Assembly: GCF_900604345.1 (NCBI RefSeq)
Contig: NZ_LR026983.1
Coordinates: 372,001-436,000, forward strand
DNA length: 64,000 nucleotides
Direction: 5' to 3'
Origin: Maliibacterium massiliense
Lineage (GTDB): Bacteria > Bacillota > Clostridia > Christensenellales > Maliibacteriaceae
In this document: one piece after another, positions 60,163-64,000 of the stretch
Position numbering within the stretch: position 1 is the stretch's first letter
Layout of the letters: every line of letters starts with the position of its first letter
The notes under the pieces: generated by a model
Told to the model about the DNA's origin: nothing
The model's input: only the letters and a program-made list of their open reading frames with translations
Databases searched by the model: none
Position numbers and translations under genes: made by a program

Positions 60163-60911
60163 TGCCTCTCACAGCTGTTCATATAGCTGATCTTGCAGCG
60201 TCGCATTTTTCAATCATCGCGCAGCATTATCTCACTATTTCTATGCGTTTTCTGCATAGAGGCCAATACACATCAACTACGTAAACTATATTAGTTATAA
60301 GGGCAACATACATCATGAAATTTAAGATTGATGGAGGAAGGTAGGAGAAATTGTCTGCTTATCAAACCGTAGCATATATAACTATATATGGAAAGCTCTA
60401 TATACTATTTACAAAAGCAAACGGGAGAATGATGCCATGAACACCGTTACAAGCCGCACGCATACGCATTATGCAGCTGTGCGCACAAAAGGGCCTGACC
60501 GTCCACAGACTGGCATATCTGTCGGCTGTCCCGCCTTCAACCATATAAAGCATCCTCTATGGCAATAGCCAAAACCGACCATTGTAACTATCAAAATGCT
60601 GTGCGACGGCCTGGGCATCACGCTGGGCACGTTTTTCAGCACGGCGTTGTTCGATACCCTGGAGCAAGTATCTTTATATTATATGCAATCATCCGCAATA
60701 TTCCACACAGGCATGCCCCCTAAGCCCATTAAGTGGCTACGCAATCAGTTTAAACTTTTCTGTATTTTGTCCATATATGGTCGTTCTTTGGTTTTTTCAT
60801 AGGATAAGCTATTTTTATAGCCCATTTATAGGATAGAGGTAGCACGCATAGCCTACTAATGCGTGGAGTTTCCTATACACTATTTTCAAAAGCAAACGGG
60901 AGAACAACGCC
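60163..60911. other. AT-rich intergenic region around an HTH pseudogene
   Basis: Clearly richer in A and T than the rest of the window, with TATATAACTATATATGG-like runs. Besides the decayed HTH copy (60437-60670) I see no intact gene, only short inverted repeats such as CTATGC/GCATAG near 60240-60258. Confidence 0.55.
60437..60670 (+). pseudogene. Decayed copy of the small HTH gene at 60912
   Basis: Nearly base-for-base alignable with 60912-61154, including the upstream AAAAGCAAACGGGAGAA leader. Lesions: an extra base soon after the start (ACAAGCC versus GCAGCC), a CAA to TAA stop in the ACCATATAAAGC segment, and a lost C in AAAACCGACC (AAAACCCGACC in the intact copy). The end then diverges after CTGGAGCA. 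It can no longer encode the HTH protein. Confidence 0.88.
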
Positions 60912-61154
60912 ATGAATACCGTTGCAGCCGTGCGCATACGCATTATGCAGCTGTGCGCGCAAAAGGGCCTGACCATCCACAGACTGGCATATCTGTCGGC
61001 CGTCCCCCCTTCTACCATTCAAAGCATCCTCTATGGCAAAAGCCAAAACCCGACCATTGTAACCATCAAAATGCTGTGCGACGGCCTGAACATCACACTG
61101 GGCACGTTTTTCAGCACGGCGTTATTCGATGCCCTGGAGCAGGAACTCCAATAA
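60912..61154 (+). CDS. Small XRE/Cro-CI-type helix-turn-helix protein
   Basis: 80 residues, GGGAG nine bases before the ATG. One HTH domain: IMQLCAQKGLTIHRLAYLSAV, PSTIQSILYGKSQNPTIVTI (recognition helix) and CDGLNITLGTFF, then a short tail. Similar orphan regulators are common in clostridia. Its tandem decayed copy lies 475 bp upstream. Regulatory target unknown. Confidence 0.85.
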   Translation: MNTVAAVRIRIMQLCAQKGLTIHRLAYLSAVPPSTIQSILYGKSQNPTIVTIKMLCDGLNITLGTFFSTALFDALEQELQ

Positions 61155-61160
61155 TAAAGA

Positions 61161-61195
61161 CCGGCCGCCGGAATCCCCGGCGGCCGGCTCCATTT
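61161..61195. terminator. Terminator between the HTH gene and the DUF2871 gene
   Basis: CCGGCCGCCGG pairs exactly with CCGGCGGCCGG around AATCC, with CATTTTG after it. Convergent genes; probably serves the plus-strand HTH gene. Confidence 0.75.
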
Positions 61196-61202
61196 TGCGG
61201 TT

Positions 61203-61634
61203 CTACGCTTCCCTGGCGGCCCTGCGCAGCAGCACAAAGCCCAGGATCAGCCCCGCTGCAAGCACGATGTGGCCCACGCCCGCCACATAGCTCACTGATA
61301 CGTACGCCTCCGGCGAAACGCCCAGCGGATCGCGCGCAAGCAGCACATCCATCACACCGCGCGCAAACAGGGCCGCCGCCGTGAGTGCCAGCCCCCCGTT
61401 GTACAGTCCGTAAAAGAGCCCGAAGCGCGGCTGTTTTGTAAGAGCCAGCCTGCCCTCCAGTGCGGCGAGCAGCAGAAAAAACACCATGCCCAGCATAAAC
61501 AGGTGGGTATGCACCAACCCCAGCGCGCCTGCGCCCTGCGCAACGCCGTTAAAGCGGGTAAACTCCCGGTAAAACACCCCGCTTGCCAGCGCGGCGATGG
61601 CGTAGACCATGGCTGTGTTGATGTATTTCTTCAT
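61203..61634 (-). CDS. DUF2871 family membrane protein
   Basis: 143 residues with four hydrophobic segments. N-terminus MKKYINTAMVYAIAALASG, then VFYREFTRFNG and VHTHLFMLGMVFFLLL, a pattern I associate with DUF2871. The His pair in VHTHLF and a later GVGH could bind heme or metal in the membrane, but nothing is proven. Own gene; no partner evident. Confidence 0.8.
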   Translation of the reverse strand: MKKYINTAMVYAIAALASGVFYREFTRFNGVAQGAGALGLVHTHLFMLGMVFFLLLAALEGRLALTKQPRFGLFYGLYNGGLALTAAALFARGVMDVLLARDPLGVSPEAYVSVSYVAGVGHIVLAAGLILGFVLLRRAAREA

Positions 61635-61732
61635 CGCAATGCCCCCCTTGGACGATCAAACGCGCGGGTGCTTTCTTTGCAAATACCGCGTCTTTTTATT
61701 CAGTATAACGTCAATTGCGCGCATAGAACAGC

Positions 61733-61762
61733 AAAAAGCGGCTTTTCCTGCGAAAAGCCGCT
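61733..61762 (-). terminator. Terminator after the SEC-C gene
   Basis: Minus-strand AGCGGCTTTTC pairs with GAAAAGCCGCT around GCAG, followed by TTTT. Confidence 0.9.
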
Positions 61763-61784
61763 GGTATTTGCGCAAGTTTTGCAT

Positions 61785-62285
61785 TTATTTGGCGCCGCAG
61801 CAATGTTTATACTTTTTGCCGCTGCCGCAGGGGCAGGGATCGTTGCGCCCCACCTTTTGGGAGACCGCCTGCACGCTCAGGCGGTACTCGTGGGTGATCT
61901 CGCGGCGGCGCTTCTCATCGAGGATGCCGTCCCACTGCTTGAGATTGTACAGCCAGTTCGCCTTGGCCTTGTGCATGTTAAAGTAGAGCTTCTCCCAGTC
62001 GATATCCAACACGATATCGGTATCCTCGGCCAGCTCCTCCAGCTTCAGCGCCTCTCCAAGGCTGGTGTTGATGCCGTCGAGAAAACCCATCATCAAAATG
62101 TTGTTGAGGTTGAACTCCGCGGCGAGATCCGCAAGCTTGCCCTCCACGTGATTGCGCTTATCGGCAAGCAGCGTCTCGTAGACAGCCTGCTCGCTCTGGT
62201 AGTATTCCATCCACTGGCGGCGCTGCTGCTCCTCGTTTTCCGCGCCGTTCTCCAGCCAGTCGTTCCATTGTTCGTACAGCGTCAT
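61785..62285 (-). CDS. SEC-C metal-binding motif protein
   Basis: 166 residues. The C-terminus is a SEC-C zinc motif, [19 protein letters not shown], as in the tail of SecA. The N-terminal 145 residues are helical ([20 protein letters not shown] opening) and unassigned. Such proteins are frequent in clostridia with unknown role. It starts 30 bp after the icd stop, so the two may be co-transcribed. Confidence 0.88.
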   Translation of the reverse strand: MTLYEQWNDWLENGAENEEQQRRQWMEYYQSEQAVYETLLADKRNHVEGKLADLAAEFNLNNILMMGFLDGINTSLGEALKLEELAEDTDIVLDIDWEKLYFNMHKAKANWLYNLKQWDGILDEKRRREITHEYRLSVQAVSQKVGRNDPCPCGSGKKYKHCCGAK

Positions 62286-62315
62286 GATCGTCTCTCCCCT
62301 ATCCTCTTTTGCAGA

Positions 62316-63533
62316 TTATTTGTTCCAGCTCTGCGCGAACGTCTCCGCAACCGCGTCGATAAACGCGCCCGTGTTCAGCACGGTGATATCCTGCTTATCG
62401 CTGAGCAGCGCCAAATCCTTGGTCATCTTGCCCGCCTCGATGGTGTCCAGCGCGGCGCGCTCCATCGCATCGGCAAAGCGCGGCAAATCCGCAATCCCGT
62501 CCAGTTCGCCGCGCTTGCGCAGCGCGCCCGTCCACGCAAAGAGCGTCGCCATGCAGTTGGTGGAGGTCTCCTCCCCCTTGAGATGGCGGTAGTAGTGGCG
62601 CGTCACCGTGCCGTGGGCCGCCTCGTACTCGTAGTTGCCCTCGGGCGAGACCAGCACCGAGGTCATCATCGCGAGGCTGCCGAAGGCCGTGGCCACCATG
62701 TCGCTCATCACGTCGCCATCGTAATTCTTGCAGGCCCAGATCATGCCGCCCTTGGAGCGGATCACCCGCGCCACCGCGTCGTCGATCAGGGTGTAGAAAT
62801 ATGCAATGCCCGCCTTCTCAAAGGCCGCTTTGTAATCCCGCGCGTAGACGTCCGCAAAGATATCTTTAAAGCGGTGGTCGTACGTTTTGGAGATGGTGTC
62901 CTTGGTGGAGAACCACAAATCCTGCCTGTTATCCAGCGCGAAGCGGAAGCACGCGTGCGCGAAGCTCTCGATGGAGGCGTCCAGGTTGTGCACCCCCTGC
63001 ACCACACCGGGGCCCTTAAAACCGAAAATCTCCTGGCGGGAGACCTCCCTGCCCGCCGCGTCGCTGTATACAAGCTCTACCTTGCCGGGGGCGGGGATGC
63101 GCATCTCACTGTTGCGGTACACGTCACCATAGGCGTGGCGGGCGATGGTGATGGGCTGCTCCCAAGTGCGCACCGAGGGCTTGACGCTCGCCGTCAGGAT
63201 GGGCGCGCGGAACACCGTGCCGTCCAGTATGGCGCGGATGGTGCCGTTGGGGCTCTTCCACATCTCCTTTAAATGATATTCCTCCACGCGCTGGGCGTTG
63301 GGCGTGATGGTGGCGCACTTGACGCCCACGCCGTATTTTTTGATGGCGTTTGCCGCCTCCACCGTGACGGCGTCGTCCGTCTGGTCGCGCATCTCCAGGC
63401 CCAGGTCATAGTATTCACACTTCAAATCGATGTACGGAGAAAGCAGCTTGTCCTTGATCATCTGCCAGATGATGCGGGTCATCTCATCGCCGTCCATCTC
63501 CACAAGCGGCGTCTTCATCTGCATTTTCTGCAT
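62316..63533 (-). CDS. icd: NADP-dependent isocitrate dehydrogenase (eukaryotic-like type)
   Basis: Oxidative decarboxylation of isocitrate to 2-oxoglutarate. 405 residues from ATG 63533 (GGGGGG seven bases upstream); an ATG seven codons earlier also has a ribosome site. Opens [20 protein letters not shown], continues with [35 protein letters not shown] and [20 protein letters not shown], which are the type II, eukaryotic NADP-enzyme motifs and differ from the E. coli-type enzyme. No citrate synthase or aconitase gene is near. Confidence 0.95.
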   Translation of the reverse strand: MQKMQMKTPLVEMDGDEMTRIIWQMIKDKLLSPYIDLKCEYYDLGLEMRDQTDDAVTVEAANAIKKYGVGVKCATITPNAQRVEEYHLKEMWKSPNGTIRAILDGTVFRAPILTASVKPSVRTWEQPITIARHAYGDVYRNSEMRIPAPGKVELVYSDAAGREVSRQEIFGFKGPGVVQGVHNLDASIESFAHACFRFALDNRQDLWFSTKDTISKTYDHRFKDIFADVYARDYKAAFEKAGIAYFYTLIDDAVARVIRSKGGMIWACKNYDGDVMSDMVATAFGSLAMMTSVLVSPEGNYEYEAAHGTVTRHYYRHLKGEETSTNCMATLFAWTGALRKRGELDGIADLPRFADAMERAALDTIEAGKMTKDLALLSDKQDITVLNTGAFIDAVAETFAQSWNK

Positions 63534-63612
63534 GCACAGGCCCCCCAATTCCATTTTTTCGCTCCCTCTATTGTATCGGAACCCCCCACAAGGCGCAAGA
63601 GGGCAGCCGGAC

Positions 63613-63653
63613 AAAAAAACGGCCCGCCCGCCGGATACCCGGCGGCAGGCCGT
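63613..63653 (-). terminator. Terminator after the small membrane protein gene
   Basis: Minus-strand ACGGCC-T-GCCGCCGG pairs with CCGGCGGGC-GGGCCGT, followed by seven T. Confidence 0.88.
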
Positions 63654-63673
63654 CCCTGTTTTGTTTTGCCAGA

Positions 63674-63985
63674 TCACTGCGCAAGCCTGTCGCACAGCTG
63701 CGCCACGCCCGGGATGCGCACCGGCTTTTTGCACATCATCATAATGCCCAGCACGATGGGGAGCAGATAGGCGATAAACCCCACCCCGCAGGTGATAAAC
63801 CCGATGAGCATCACAAGCAGGAACACCGCGATGCCTTGAAACACGTGGAAGCGCACAAACGTGCCGCAGTTTTTATCCGTCATGATGGTGATGATGCCGA
63901 GTACCGGAAAGAAGTAACTCATGCCCAGCAGGATGTTGACGTCCACGCCAAGCACCTTGCGCGTACGTTGCTGTCGTTTCGGCAT
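63674..63985 (-). CDS. Small DUF4870-like membrane protein
   Basis: 103 residues with three hydrophobic segments: [37 protein letters not shown] and a third ending IVLGIMMM, with the [10 protein letters not shown] element between the first two. This matches small DUF4870/Tic20-like proteins of unknown role. ATG at 63985 with AAGGGGTG upstream. Separate from icd by a terminator. Confidence 0.8.
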   Translation of the reverse strand: MPKRQQRTRKVLGVDVNILLGMSYFFPVLGIITIMTDKNCGTFVRFHVFQGIAVFLLVMLIGFITCGVGFIAYLLPIVLGIMMMCKKPVRIPGVAQLCDRLAQ

Positions 63986-64000
63986 ATATCACACCCCTTC

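Noticed and set aside
60596..60802. 68-codon frame starting MLCDGLG
   Set aside because: It is the surviving 3' half of the decayed HTH copy running on past the old stop, without a ribosome site.

Overview
The window reads as chromosomal backbone of a GC-rich, Gram-positive, probably spore-forming member of the Clostridia. Evidence: a MurE with the DNPR motif of meso-diaminopimelate ligases; sporulation-associated yqfC and yqfD; CtsR- and HrcA-type heat-shock operators; and a gene order that follows the Firmicutes lepA-hemW-hrcA-grpE-dnaK-dnaJ-prmA-rsmE-mtaB-rpsU-yqfC-yqfD-phoH-pgpH-ybeY-cdd-era-yqzL-recO-dnaG-sigA-trmK-yqfO superorder. The class is inferred from gene order and composition; I cannot name a genus.

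Layout, almost all on the minus strand. 1-6.3 kb: start of the division and cell-wall cluster (mraZ, rsmH, ftsL, one PASTA penicillin-binding protein, murE, then mraY cut by the window edge), with a three-repeat MraZ operator. 6.4-8.5 kb: a metallophosphoesterase, a zinc-ribbon acidic protein and a secreted CAP-domain protein (plus strand). 8.5-18.2 kb: protein quality control (engB, lon, clpX, clpP, tig, and clpB behind a CtsR box). 18.3-25.5 kb: RNase P RNA, a DUF164 zinc-ribbon protein, a DUF34/Nif3 protein, trmK, the primary sigma factor, dnaG and a dGTPase-like HD protein. 26-37 kb: ppdK, then recO, yqzL (36 codons), era, cdd, ybeY, pgpH, phoH, yqfD, yqfC and rpsU. 37-56 kb: hinT, mtaB, rsmE, prmA; a five-gene block (CmpB-like membrane protein, HgdB-like protein, double-domain acyl-CoA dehydratase activase, DegV, MarR); then dnaJ, dnaK, grpE, hrcA with a perfect CIRCE, hemW and lepA.

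56-64 kb is the most accessory part and has plus-strand genes: a LUD-domain protein, formate-tetrahydrofolate ligase, a Crp/Fnr regulator divergent from a ferredoxin-type protein with a perfect palindrome at -41.5 of the ferredoxin promoter, a small conserved-looking ORF, a tandem pair of small HTH genes (one decayed) in AT-richer DNA, a DUF2871 membrane protein, a SEC-C protein, NADP isocitrate dehydrogenase and a small membrane protein.

I found no CRISPR array, insertion sequence, prophage, tRNA or rRNA gene. I do not see a convincing new multi-gene system. The items most worth checking are the Crp/Fnr-ferredoxin regulatory unit, the duplicated structured 3' module behind ppdK, the five-gene block between dnaJ and prmA, the two-chain activase/dehydratase pair, and the tandem HTH gene and pseudogene.
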